Of a DNA stretch of 64,000 nt, positions 25,693-35,200 are shown one piece after another. Within the stretch, counting starts at the first letter, position 1. Every line of letters starts with the position of its first letter. This DNA is from Streptomyces cyanogenus (GTDB lineage: Bacteria > Actinomycetota > Actinomycetes > Streptomycetales > Streptomycetaceae): positions 6,982,001-7,046,000 of the forward strand of contig NZ_CP071839.1 of NCBI RefSeq assembly GCF_017526105.1, in the 5' to 3' direction. The notes below the pieces were generated by a model that was not told the origin of the DNA, did no database searches, and saw only the letters and a list, made by a program, of their open reading frames with translations. The position numbers and the translations under genes were made by a program.

Positions 25693-26904
25693 TCAGCCGT
25701 GCTGCGCGTACCGGTTGCGGGGTGCCGGCAGACCCAGCCGGGCCCGCAGTGTCCCGGCGCCGTACGTGCGGCGGAACGCGTCGCGGCGCTGCAGTTCCGG
25801 CACCAGACGCCGCGTGAGCGCGGTGAGGTCGTGCGGCAGCGCGCCGGGGCGCAGACGGAAGCCGTCGAGCCCGGCGGTGCGCCAGTCGAGCAGCAGGTCG
25901 GCCAGCTCGCCGGGGGTGCCGGTGAAGACCGCGGCGTCGGAGGTGTACTCGGCGCCGTCCAGCGCGTCCAGGCGCTCCTTGCGGCGGGCGGCGGCACCGG
26001 GCTCGTCGTCCAGGAAGACGACCAGGTCCGCGAACCGGCGCAGCGGCCGGTCCCGCACGTCCCTGCCGACCTGGTCGACGGCCTCGTCCACCTGCGCCAG
26101 GATCGCCTTGGCGCCCGTGCGGTCGCGGGGCGTGACGAAGACGACGTCGCAGCCGCGCGCCGCGAACTCGTACGGTGTCGAGGCGTGCGCGAGGCTCGCC
26201 ACCACCGGCTGGCCCTGCGGCGGGCGCGGGGTGATCGAGGGGCCCCTGACGCTGAAGTACGGGCCCTCGAAATCGATGTGGTGCAGCTTGTCCCGGTCGA
26301 GGAAGCGGCCCGTGGCCGTGTCCCGTATCTCCGCGTCGTCCTCCCAGCTGTCCCAGAGCCGCCGGGCCACCTCCACGACGTCGGTGGCCTCGGCGAACAG
26401 CGGGCGCAGCCGTGCGGCGATCAGCTCGGGGTCGCGGATGTCGTCGTCGGTCAGCTGCGGGGTCGTACGGCGGCCGAAGTGGGCGGCGTCGGCGGCGCGT
26501 GCGGCGATCTGCGGACGCAGACCGGCCCGGCCCTCGCTGACATGGTCGAGGGTGGCGATGCCCACGGCGACGTGGAACGGCTCGGTGTGGGTGACGTTGA
26601 CCGTGGGGACCAGGCCGATGTGCGTGGTGCGCAGGGCGAGGTGGGAGGCGAGCAGGACCGCGTCGAGGCTGCCGCGGACCTGGTCGGTCCGGTCGTCGGG
26701 GCGGTGCGGCGCGGCCGACTGCGGGCCGAGGGCGTCCTCGAAGGTGACGAGGTCGAGCAGGCCGCGTTCGGCCTCGGCGACCAGGTCCGCCCAGTACGCG
26801 GGGGTGAACAGGGCGCCGGGCCGGGCGTCCTCGGACCGCCAGGCGGCGGGGTGCCAGCCGGCGCCGTCGAGGGCGACGGCGAGGTGGAGCGGGCTGTCGG
26901 TCAC
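25693..26904 (-). CDS. LLM-class flavin-dependent monooxygenase
   Basis: A 403-residue luciferase-like TIM-barrel enzyme. Features are LVTFEDALGPQ, HIGLVPTVNVTHTEPFHVA, IATLDHVSEGRAGLRPQI and LWDSWEDDAE, as in NtaA/SsuD relatives. It begins with GTG 26904, overlapping the stop of the next monooxygenase gene (GTGA), so both are co-translated. Such pairs oxidise C-S, C-N or aliphatic substrates with reduced FMN supplied by a separate reductase, which is not encoded nearby. Confidence 0.88.
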   Translation of the reverse strand: MTDSPLHLAVALDGAGWHPAAWRSEDARPGALFTPAYWADLVAEAERGLLDLVTFEDALGPQSAAPHRPDDRTDQVRGSLDAVLLASHLALRTTHIGLVPTVNVTHTEPFHVAVGIATLDHVSEGRAGLRPQIAARAADAAHFGRRTTPQLTDDDIRDPELIAARLRPLFAEATDVVEVARRLWDSWEDDAEIRDTATGRFLDRDKLHHIDFEGPYFSVRGPSITPRPPQGQPVVASLAHASTPYEFAARGCDVVFVTPRDRTGAKAILAQVDEAVDQVGRDVRDRPLRRFADLVVFLDDEPGAAARRKERLDALDGAEYTSDAAVFTGTPGELADLLLDWRTAGLDGFRLRPGALPHDLTALTRRLVPELQRRDAFRRTYGAGTLRARLGLPAPRNRYAQHG

Positions 26905-28265
26905 GATGCCTCCCGTGCGTTCCCGGACGTGCGCTCGGCGCGTGGCCGAGGGGCGAGGCCGAGGTGGTGCCGCAGGGTCGTGCCGGTGTAGTCCGGGCGG
27001 TGAACGCCCTTCTCCTGCAACAGCGGCACCACCCGGTCCACGAAGTCGTCCAGACCGCCGGGCGTCAGATGGGTCGCGAAGACGAACCCGTCGGCGCCGT
27101 CGCTCTGCACGAAGTGGTCGATGGCGTCGGCGACGGTGTGCGGGCTGCCGACGAAGGTCTGGCCGCCGTGCACCTCGATCATCAGCTCGCGGATGCTCAG
27201 CCCGCGCTCCTCGGCGAGGGCACGCCAGCGCCGGGCGGTCTCGGCCCGGCCCGTGCGGAACACCGAATGCCCCTTCAGGACCAGTGACTCGGGTTCCGGG
27301 TCGATGTCGGGCAACGGCCCGTCCGGGTCGTACGCGGACAGGTCACGGCCCCAGACGGCCTCCAGGTGGGCGATGGCGGTCTGCGGGCTCACCTGGGCCC
27401 GGGTGATCTCGTCGGCGTACGCCGTGGCTTCCTCGTCGGTGTCGGCGACGACGACCGTGGCGGTGGGCATGATCCGCAGGTCGGCCGGCGAGCGGCCGTA
27501 CCGGGCCAGACGGCCCTTGACGTCCCGGTAGAAGGCGCGGGCCTCGTCCAGGCGGTTGTACTTGCTGAAGACGACCTCGGCGTCGGAGGCCGCGAACTCA
27601 CGGCCCGGGTCGGACTCCCCGGCCTGGATGATCACCGGGTGCCCCTGCGGGGCGCGTGGGGTGGTGAACCGCCCCGAGATGTCGAAGTGTTCGCCGTGGT
27701 GGGCGAACTCACCGGCCCCGGGGCGCACGAACCGCCCGGTCGCCGCGTCGGCGAGCACGTCCCCCTCGGCCCAGCTGTCCCAGAGTTCACGCGCCGTGGC
27801 CAGGAACTCGGCGGCGCGCGTGTAGCGGTCGGCCTCGGCGAGGAAGCCGCCGCGGCGGAAGTTCTCACCGGTGAAGGCGTCGAAGCTGGTCACCACGTTC
27901 CAGCCGGTCCGGCCGCCGCTGAGGTGGTCCAGGGTCGCGAGGCGGCGCGCCACCTCGTACGGCTCGTTGAACGTGGCGTTGACGGTGGCGGCGACCCCGA
28001 GACGGGTGGTGGCTGCGGACAGGGCGCTCAGCATGGTCAGGTTGTCCGGGCGGCCCGCCACGTCCAGCTCGTAGAGGCTGCCCTTGTGCTCGCGCAGCCG
28101 CAGCCCCTCGGCGAGGAAGAAGAAGTCGAACTTGCCGCGCTCCGCGGTCCGTGCGAGGTGCACGAAGGAGCCGATGGCGATCTGGCTCCGGGAGCGCGGG
28201 TCCGACCAGACGGTGACGTTGTGGATGCCCGGCAGCTGGGCGGCGAGATGGATCTGCTTCGTCAA
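26901..28265 (-). CDS. NtaA/SnaA/DszA-type FMN-dependent monooxygenase
   Basis: A 454-residue enzyme of the nitrilotriacetate/dibenzothiophene-sulfone monooxygenase family: FFFLAEGLRLREHKG, TVNATFNEPYEVARRLATLDHLSGGRTGWNVVTSFD, ENFRRGGFLAEADRYTRA and VIIQAGESDPGREFAA are all diagnostic. The best start is TTG 28265, preceded by AGAAGGAG; no ATG lies at the family-typical position. It is first in an operon with the second LLM gene. The substrate is unknown; roles in sulfur scavenging or metabolite oxidation are possible. Confidence 0.88.
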   Translation of the reverse strand: MTKQIHLAAQLPGIHNVTVWSDPRSRSQIAIGSFVHLARTAERGKFDFFFLAEGLRLREHKGSLYELDVAGRPDNLTMLSALSAATTRLGVAATVNATFNEPYEVARRLATLDHLSGGRTGWNVVTSFDAFTGENFRRGGFLAEADRYTRAAEFLATARELWDSWAEGDVLADAATGRFVRPGAGEFAHHGEHFDISGRFTTPRAPQGHPVIIQAGESDPGREFAASDAEVVFSKYNRLDEARAFYRDVKGRLARYGRSPADLRIMPTATVVVADTDEEATAYADEITRAQVSPQTAIAHLEAVWGRDLSAYDPDGPLPDIDPEPESLVLKGHSVFRTGRAETARRWRALAEERGLSIRELMIEVHGGQTFVGSPHTVADAIDHFVQSDGADGFVFATHLTPGGLDDFVDRVVPLLQEKGVHRPDYTGTTLRHHLGLAPRPRAERTSGNAREAS

Positions 28266-28362
28266 GATGCTCCTTCTGAAGCGCGCAGGCGTCACGATTC
28301 GTCCGTGACGGTTCGTCGCGAGAAAAGAGGGAAGGCGGGAAGGGCGGAAAGCCGGGAGGGCG

Positions 28363-28405
28363 GGCCCCGGGCGCGCGGTGTCCGGCACCGCACGTGCCCG
28401 GGTCC
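28363..28405 (-). terminator. Hairpin after the response-regulator gene
   Basis: The arms CCCGGGC...CGGTG (28366-28380) and CACCG...GCCCGGG (28386-28402) form a GC-rich stem with an internal loop just downstream of the regulator stop. There is no T-run, so termination is only inferred. Confidence 0.4.
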
Positions 28406-28426
28406 CTCGAACGGCGGGTCGGACGG

Positions 28427-29116
28427 TCAGCCCGCGGACGTCTCGGGCACCTGCCCGACGTGTCCCATGCGGTAGCCGACCCCGCGTACCGTGATGATCC
28501 ACCGGCTGGAGCCGAGTTTGGCCCGCAGGCTGCTCACGTGCGTGTCGATGGTGCGGCTGGTGCGCACCCAGTTGCTGCCCCAGACCTTGGCCATCAGCTC
28601 CTTCCGGGAGACGACGGAGTCCGGCCGGGCGGCCAGCGTGTACAGCAGCTCGAACTCCGTGGCGGTCACGTCGACCACGCGGTCGCGCAGCCGTACCTCC
28701 CGCGTCCGCGGGTCGATGTGCAACGGCCTGAGCGAGATGCTGTCCGCGCCGGTCGAGTGCGGCCGGGTGCGCCGCAGCACCGCTTCGATCCGCGCGCCGA
28801 TCTCCCGCGGACTCCACGTCCTGAGCACACAGTCGTCCGCTCCCGCCTTGAGCGCGAGCACCCTTTCCAGTTCGTTGTCGCGGTGCGTGCAGGCGATCAG
28901 CGGAATATCGCTTTCCGCCCGCAGTGTGCGGCAGACCTCCAGTCCGTCGATGTCGGGCAGATCCAGGGAGAGCAGCACCAGGTCGGCGTCGTGGTACGAC
29001 CGCAGGATTCGCGCCCCCCTGTCGACGGTGTGGGCGGCGTACCCCTGCCGGCGCAGAGCGCCCGCCGTCGTCTCGGCCGCGGTGGAGTCCGGCTCCACGA
29101 CCAGCACTTTCTTCAC
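28427..29116 (-). CDS. Atypical OmpR-family response regulator (phosphorylation site lost)
   Basis: 229 residues: a receiver domain (1-120) and an OmpR winged helix (TATEFELLYTLAARPDSVVSRKELMAKVWG, RTIDTHVSSLRAKLG, VRGVGYRMG). The receiver lacks the phosphorylation machinery. The acidic pair reads VVEPD instead of VVDDD, the acceptor Asp is Ser in DLVLLSLDLPDIDG, and the conserved Lys is Arg in VLRTWSPRE. JadR1-type atypical regulators of antibiotic clusters are similarly degenerate and respond to metabolites. The start is GTG 29116, overlapping the IS701-like gene as GTGA. No kinase gene is adjacent. Confidence 0.88.
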   Translation of the reverse strand: MKKVLVVEPDSTAAETTAGALRRQGYAAHTVDRGARILRSYHDADLVLLSLDLPDIDGLEVCRTLRAESDIPLIACTHRDNELERVLALKAGADDCVLRTWSPREIGARIEAVLRRTRPHSTGADSISLRPLHIDPRTREVRLRDRVVDVTATEFELLYTLAARPDSVVSRKELMAKVWGSNWVRTSRTIDTHVSSLRAKLGSSRWIITVRGVGYRMGHVGQVPETSAG

Positions 29117-30360
29117 GCGCCCCGGCCTTTCGCTCCGGCGCCCACCCAGCGGTCCACGGCTTCGACGCGTGCCGCGGACAGCCTGGTGGCCGGCGTGGGA
29201 ACAGCGCCGGGAGCGCCACACAGGTGCTGGTAGGCGTACGCTGCCGACACCATGGTCATGTGGTGGTGCCAGCCGGGGAAGGAACGGCCCTCGAAGTCGA
29301 GTACGCCGAAACGTTCCCTCAGTCTCTCCACGGTCGTCCGGGCGCCGACCTGACTGCGCGCCAGCGCCATGACCTCCTCCACGCCCCGGCTCATCAGACT
29401 GGTGATCCAGTACCGGGCGGGCTGGCCGCTGTCGGCGGAGGGCTGTTCCAGGACGTGGTACGTCCGTGAGACGCCGTCCTTGGCCGCCCCGCGCTGCGAC
29501 AGCCGTACCCTTCCGGCGTACACGTTCACCCGTACCGCCTTGGAACCGCCGTGTTCCGACGGGCGCATGAACGCGTGTGGTTGACGGGCGTGCGGCTCCT
29601 CCATCAGGTCTCCGACGGTGATCACCCGTGGCGCGGGACGTCCGACGAGCACGATCTGCCCGGGATCGACCTCGCACACGAAGTCCAGCTCGCGCCGGGC
29701 GAGCCCGGCCATGACCCCGCTCGCGTCGTCGCACCGCTGGGTGAGGTTGAGCACCCAGGGCGCCTTGGGCAACTGCGGGTCCGCGGCGGTGACTCCGGCG
29801 GCGAAGCCGAGCACGAACGCCCCCACGGGGCGCCCCGTCTCCGCCTCCGGTATGCGCGCCCGGCGCCGGCGCAGGTCGTCCCAGTCCCACGCCCCGTCGA
29901 GGACGAGGCTCCAGTCGACGGGGAAGCAGCGGGTGCCCGTCGCCAGGAAGAGGCCCACACCGCGCTGGCAGTTGATGATGCGTCCGGTCGCTTGGTCCAG
30001 GCGACGGTGCACCCCCACCGAGTGCTCACCCTGCTTCGGGATCAGGAGATCGGCGACCGTCCAGGCGTACGCCGGGCGGTGCGCCGCGATGGTCCGGCCG
30101 AGTGCGCGGCGCACCGGTTCCCAGGCCCACGTGCTGCTGTTGATGAACTGGTGCAGGCCGTGCGCCGCTCCGGCCGGCAATAAACCGGCCTCGGCCATGC
30201 GCCGCGGGGTCTTCTTGCCCGGAGTGTGGAGGAGCCCCCACAAGTAGGCTCGGGCCCAGCGGCGTTGTTCCGCCCGGTGGAGTGGATTGAATACGCTTTC
30301 AACAAACGTCTGTATGCGCTCGCGCTCCCCTGCCGCGACGCGCACTCCCAATGACGACAT
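29113..30360 (-). CDS. IS701-family transposase-like protein, probably domesticated
   Basis: A 415-residue protein of the IS701/IS4 DDE transposase fold. Recognisable family blocks are LIPKQGEHSVGVHRRL, NCQRGVGLFLATGTRCFPVDWSL, and near the C-terminus FEGRSFPGWHHHMTMVSAAYAYQHL. The motif that holds the first catalytic Asp pair reads VADLLIPK instead of VDDTGFPK. The segment expected to read VVADAGYGD reads VLNLTQRCD, so catalytic Asp appear to be lost. No terminal inverted repeats are visible, and the stop overlaps a regulator start (GTGA). This points to an immobile, co-opted protein, perhaps DNA-binding. Confidence 0.8.
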   Translation of the reverse strand: MSSLGVRVAAGERERIQTFVESVFNPLHRAEQRRWARAYLWGLLHTPGKKTPRRMAEAGLLPAGAAHGLHQFINSSTWAWEPVRRALGRTIAAHRPAYAWTVADLLIPKQGEHSVGVHRRLDQATGRIINCQRGVGLFLATGTRCFPVDWSLVLDGAWDWDDLRRRRARIPEAETGRPVGAFVLGFAAGVTAADPQLPKAPWVLNLTQRCDDASGVMAGLARRELDFVCEVDPGQIVLVGRPAPRVITVGDLMEEPHARQPHAFMRPSEHGGSKAVRVNVYAGRVRLSQRGAAKDGVSRTYHVLEQPSADSGQPARYWITSLMSRGVEEVMALARSQVGARTTVERLRERFGVLDFEGRSFPGWHHHMTMVSAAYAYQHLCGAPGAVPTPATRLSAARVEAVDRWVGAGAKGRGA

Positions 30361-30757
30361 GTTTAACTACGCCCCCTCGCAGTCGTGTCGCCCGACAGTG
30401 ACGATGTACGGCCAGCCGTACGGAGGACAAAGCTACCGGGTGCATCGCCAATTTCACGCCTCGTGCTGTCACTTTGACATTTCGGCCGCTGACCAGCGAG
30501 AACAGGCCGCACGGGGGAGGGGTCCCAAGCGGGATGAGGGGCTCCGGAAAGCCCTTGCACCCCGGTCGGGACCCCGGAGTCGGCACTGTCTGCGCTGGTC
30601 ACATGGGGTCGGCCGGTTCGGTTGCCGTCCTCGCGGCCGGTGGCGGAGAAGGTCCGAAAGAAAGTCCGCGCACCGTCACCCGCATATGAACATCACATTG
30701 CGCGCCGGGCCGAGCCATTCGTTGAATGGACGACAGTTTGCTTTTCTTTGAAGAGAG
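30361..30757. other. Non-coding region upstream of the IS701-like/regulator operon
   Basis: About 400 bp without a credible gene. It contains the palindrome GTACGGC-CA-GCCGTAC at 30406-30421, 46 bp upstream of the IS701-like start, a reasonable operator candidate, and a TTGACA at 30475. The rest shows no recognisable RNA or repeat. Confidence 0.5.
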
Positions 30758-31993
30758 TCAGGCGCCGGGGCGCCGGGCAGGGAAGCCGTGGCCGCGGGCG
30801 GCGAGCACGACGGCGAGCACCGGCAGCAGGAGCAGCAGCACGGTCCAGGGGAAGGAACCACTGCCCGTCGCGTCCAGCAGGACCCCGCCCAGCACGCCGC
30901 CGCCCGCCATGGCCACGTTCCACAGCGTGACGAGCATCGCCTGGGCCGCGTCGGCCTGTTCGCCGCCCGCGTCGCCGGCCGCGGTCTGCAGCAGGGTCGG
31001 CAGCCCGCCCCAGCCCAGCCCCCACAGCACGGCGGCGACGTACACCAGCGGCCCGCCGTCGCTCAGCGCCGCGAGCAGCGCGGCGGCGGCCGCCACCAGC
31101 AGGGTGCTGGCGATCGTCAGCGAGCGCAGCCGGTGCTGGATCTGGGCACCCACGATCCAGATGCTGAGCAGCGAGGTGACACCGAAGGCGAGCAGGACCA
31201 GGTCGGTCCGGCCGCCCATGTCCAGCCCGTCCAGGAAGGTGGCGATGTAGGCGTACAGGACCGTGTGCGCCAGCACGAAGACGAGCGTCACGAAGAGCAC
31301 CGGACGCACCCCCGGCACGCCCAACGCCCGCAGCATCCGCGGGCGTTCGCCGCGCTGCTGGCCCGGGTAGTCGGGCACGGCGGCGGTGATCCACAGCAGC
31401 AGCACCAGCGTGAGTGCCGTCATCGCCAGGAACGCCACGCGCCAGCCGAGGGCCTGGCCGAGGAAGGTCCCCGCGGGCACGCCGAGGGAGAGCGCCACCG
31501 GGATGCCCGCCATGGCGACCGCGATCGCCCGTCCCTGCAGCGGTACCGGCGCCATCCGCCGCGCGTAGCCGGCGAGCAGGGCCCACGCCAGGCCCGCGGC
31601 GACACCGGCGAGGAAACGGGCGACCATCGTCAGGCCGTAGACGGACGACACGGCCGTGACCGTGTTGGCCACGGCGAAGCCCGCCACGGCGGTGAGCAGC
31701 AGCCGCTTGCGCCGCCAGCCCGCGGTGGCCGCCGTCAGCGGGATCGCGGTCAGCGCGGTGCCGATCGCGTAGATCGTGACCGTCTGCCCGGTCGCGGACT
31801 CGCTCACCCGCAGGTCCTGGCTCATGTCGGGGAGCAGGCCCGCGGGCAGCGTCTCGGTCAGGCTGGTGATGAACACCGCGGTGGCTAGGGCGAGCAGCGC
31901 GAGCATCGGCAGTCTCTGCGGCGGCTCCGTGCCCTGCCGCGCGGCGGGCGGCGCGGCGCCGGAAGCGGCGGCGGTCTCGGGTGAGGCGCTCAT
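30758..31993 (-). CDS. MFS transporter, AraJ/CmlR-like efflux pump (paralogue A)
   Basis: A 411-residue 12-helix transporter: ALATAVFITSLTETLPAGLLPDM, SATGQTVTIYAIGTALTAIPLT, RKRLLLTAVAGFAVANTVTA and AMAGIPVALSLGVPAGTFLGQ mark the AraJ branch of drug exporters. ATG 31993 faces the SARP gene at 32224. It is closely similar, helix by helix, to the pump at 47407-48645, with the same opening segment ITSLTETLPAGLLPDMS, so one is a duplicate of the other. It probably exports the product of the neighbouring cluster. Confidence 0.88.
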   Translation of the reverse strand: MSASPETAAASGAAPPAARQGTEPPQRLPMLALLALATAVFITSLTETLPAGLLPDMSQDLRVSESATGQTVTIYAIGTALTAIPLTAATAGWRRKRLLLTAVAGFAVANTVTAVSSVYGLTMVARFLAGVAAGLAWALLAGYARRMAPVPLQGRAIAVAMAGIPVALSLGVPAGTFLGQALGWRVAFLAMTALTLVLLLWITAAVPDYPGQQRGERPRMLRALGVPGVRPVLFVTLVFVLAHTVLYAYIATFLDGLDMGGRTDLVLLAFGVTSLLSIWIVGAQIQHRLRSLTIASTLLVAAAAALLAALSDGGPLVYVAAVLWGLGWGGLPTLLQTAAGDAGGEQADAAQAMLVTLWNVAMAGGGVLGGVLLDATGSGSFPWTVLLLLLPVLAVVLAARGHGFPARRPGA

Positions 31994-32139
31994 GGGGGTC
32001 GTGTACTCCGTATCGTGCTGGGGCGATGCCCGGACGTCACAGGGGGAGGGGGCCCCGCCGCGCCGCCGCCGGGCACGCCCGGCGGCCGGCCGTCCGGGGA
32101 GTACGACTGTGTGCGCGGCCACTTCGGGAAAGCTTCGGA

Positions 32140-32157
32140 AAACCTTCCGGAACCGGT
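32140..32157. promoter_or_regulatory. Weak ARE-like site upstream of the SARP gene
   Basis: AAACCTTCCGGAACCGGT matches 12 of 18 positions of the core ARE at 6836-6853 and lies 66 bp before the SARP start, where a butenolide receptor would act. Given the genome's base composition this could be chance. Confidence 0.25.
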
Positions 32158-32223
32158 GCCGGAACAAGCCGATCCGGTGCGTGGCCGGCCTGGAGCGCTC
32201 ACGGAACGGGTACGGTGGTGCAC

Positions 32224-35200
32224 ATGCGGTTAGGGGTGCTCGGACCACTCGCGGTGTGGGACGACGAAGGGGAGCCGGTCCGGGTCGCCGAGACCAAGGT
32301 GCGGGCGCTGCTCGCCGACCTGCTCGCGCACGAGGGCGGCCCCGTCTCCGCCGACCGGCTCATCCACGACCTGTGGGGCGACCATCTCCCCGGCAACCCG
32401 GCGGGCGCGCTGCAGGCCAAGGTCTCCCAGCTGCGCCGGGTGCTCGGCCGGGAGCGGCTGGTGCGGCAGCCCCCGGGCTACCGGCTGCGGCTCGACCCGG
32501 CCGACGACGTGGACGTCGGACGGTTCGGCCGGCTCGTCGCCCAGGCCCGCTCGGTCACCGACCCGCGGGCGCGGGCGGCGCTGCTCACCGAGGCGCTCGG
32601 ACTGTGGCGGGGGCCGGCCTACGCCGACTTCGCCGACGAGGAGTTCGCCCGGGCGGCCCGCGAGTGCCTGGCGGAACAGCGGCTGGCCGTGCTGGAGGAG
32701 CGCGCCGAGGCCCGCCTGGCGGCGGGGGACCACCTGCTGCTCGCCGGGGAGCTGGCCGCGCTGGTGGCCGAGCATCCGCTGCGGGAGCGGCTGCGCGCGG
32801 TGCAGATGCAGGCGCTGTACCGGGCCGGCCACCAGGGCGAGGCGCTCGCCTCGTACGAGGACCTGCGCACCCGCCTCGCCGACGAGCTGGGCGCCTGTCC
32901 CGGCCCCGCGGTGAGCGCACTGCACCAGGCGATGCTCCGCCAGGACCCCACCCTGGACCCCAACGCGCCGATCCCACCGGGCCCTGCCGCCGCCCCGACC
33001 GGCCCCGTTGTCGCCCCGGCTCCGACGGGTCGGAACGTCACATCGGCTGCGGCCGATCGTGCCGATGCTCCGGCTTCGGCCGGTCGGGCCGAGCCGCCGC
33101 CCGGCGCGGCGTCACATCCGGGCCCGTCGCACGCCGGGGCGCCGTGTTCCGCGTCCGCGCAGGCCGGGGCGCAGTCTGCCGAGTTGCCGCATGCCGGGCT
33201 GCCGTCTGCCGGGCGGCCGGAGGCCGGGGCGCCGTACGCTGTGTCCCCGCAAGCCGGGTCGCAGCCTGGGGAGTTGCCGGATGCTGGGCCGTCGCCCGCC
33301 GGGTCGCCCTGCCCTGCGTCCCCCCAGGCCGGGTTGCCGTCCGCGGGGCCGTCGCCTGCCGGGCGGCCGGAGGCCGGGCTGTCGCACGCCGGGGCGCCGT
33401 ACCCTGCGTCCTCGCAGGCCGGGTCGCAGCCTGGGGAGTTGTCGGATGCTGGGCCGTCGCCCGCCGGGTCGCCCTGCCCTGCGTCCCCCCAGGCCGGGTT
33501 GCCGTCCGCGGGGTCGCCGCATGCCGGGCCGTCGCCTGCCGGGTCGCTGGAGGCCGGGTCGCAGCCTGCCGTGTCGGCGTACGCCGGCCCGTCGTCTGGT
33601 GGGCCGCCGCACGCCGGTCCGACGTCCGGATCGCCGTACAGCGAGCCGTTGGGCGCCGGATCCCCGTACCCCGCGTCGCCCCAGGCCCAGGCCGCGTCCC
33701 CGTACCCCGCGTCCGCCCCCGCACCTCCCGTACTCGCGGCGTCGGCGCCCCCGGCGTCCACCCCCGCGCCCACCAACCTGCCCGTCCCCCTCACCGCTCT
33801 CATCGGACGGGAAGAGAGCCTCGCGCATCTCTCCCGGCTGTTGGGGCGGCAGCGGCTGGTGACTCTCACCGGGCCCGGCGGGGTCGGGAAGACACGGCTG
33901 GCGGTGGCCGCCGCGCAGGAGGTCGCGGGCGGGGACGCCCTGCTGCCCGACGGGGCCTGGTTCGTAGAGTTCGCGGGGGTCCGCAGCGCCACCCCCGACG
34001 ACCTCGCCGACCTCGTCGCCGCCACCCTCGGCATCCGGGACGACGCCCCCTGCACCCCGCCCGCCACCGGCACCTGCGCCACCTCCCCCGTGCACCGGCT
34101 GACCGCCGCCCTGCGGGATCGCCGTACCCTCCTCGTGCTGGACAACTGCGAACACGTCGTCGCGGCCGCCGCCGAGCTGGTCGCGCTGCTCCTGCGCAGC
34201 GCCCCCCAGCTGCGCATCCTCACCACCAGCCAGGAACCCCTCGCCCTGGCAGGGGAGGCCGTGTTCCTGGTCGAGCCGCTGCCCACCCCGGACGCCGTAC
34301 GCCTGTTCACCGAGCGGGCCGCCGCCTGCGCGCCCGGCTTCCGGCTCGGCTCCGGCGAGCCCGACGGCAGCGGCGAGGGCGCGGCGGCCGACCACACCGC
34401 CGTGGCAGGGATCTGCCGCCGCCTGGACGGCATCCCGCTTGCCCTGGAGCTCGCGGCGACCAAGGTCCGCGCCCTCGGCGTACGGGAGCTGGCCGCCCGC
34501 CTCGGCGACCGCTTCCGGGTGCTGACCTCCGGGCAGCGGGGCGCACCCGCCCGCCAGCAGACCCTGCGCGCGATGATCGACTGGAGCTGGGAGCTGCTGA
34601 GCCCGCCCGAACGCCTCGTGCTGAGCCGCCTCGCCGTGCACCGCGACGGCTGCGGCCTCGACGCGGCGGAGGCCGTGTGCGCGGGCGAGGGCGTGGCCCG
34701 CGGGGCGGTGCTCGACCTCGTCACCCGGCTCGTCGAGAAGTCCCTCGTCGTCGTCACGGACGGCCCGGCCGGCCCCCGCTACCGCCTCCTGGAGTCGGTC
34801 GCCGCCTACGCCACCGAGCGGTTGCGCGAGACGGCCGACGAGGCCGCGGCCCGCGAACGCCACCTGCGGCACTACCTCGCGCTCGCCGAACACGCCGAGC
34901 CGCGGCTGCGCGGTCCGCGGCAACGCGACTGGCTCACCCGCCTGGACACCGAGGCGTGCAACCTGCGCGCCGCCCTGGACGAGGCGGTGCGCCGCGCTGC
35001 CGCGGGCCACAGCGAGGAAGCCGTACGGCTGGCCACCGCCCTGTCCTGGTGGTGGCTGCTGCGTGGCCGCCTCACCGAGGCCCGGCGCAGCCTGGCCGCC
35101 GTCCTCACCGCCACCGCCGGCCGCTGCGATCCCGAACTCGCCCTGCTGCACTGCGCGTTCGGGCTGCTAACCGGGGAACGCACGGTGACCTGCCACGCCG

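Noticed and set aside
29113..30360. The IS701-like gene as an active insertion sequence
   Set aside because: No inverted repeats or target duplication are visible around it, catalytic residues appear lost, and it overlaps a regulator gene.
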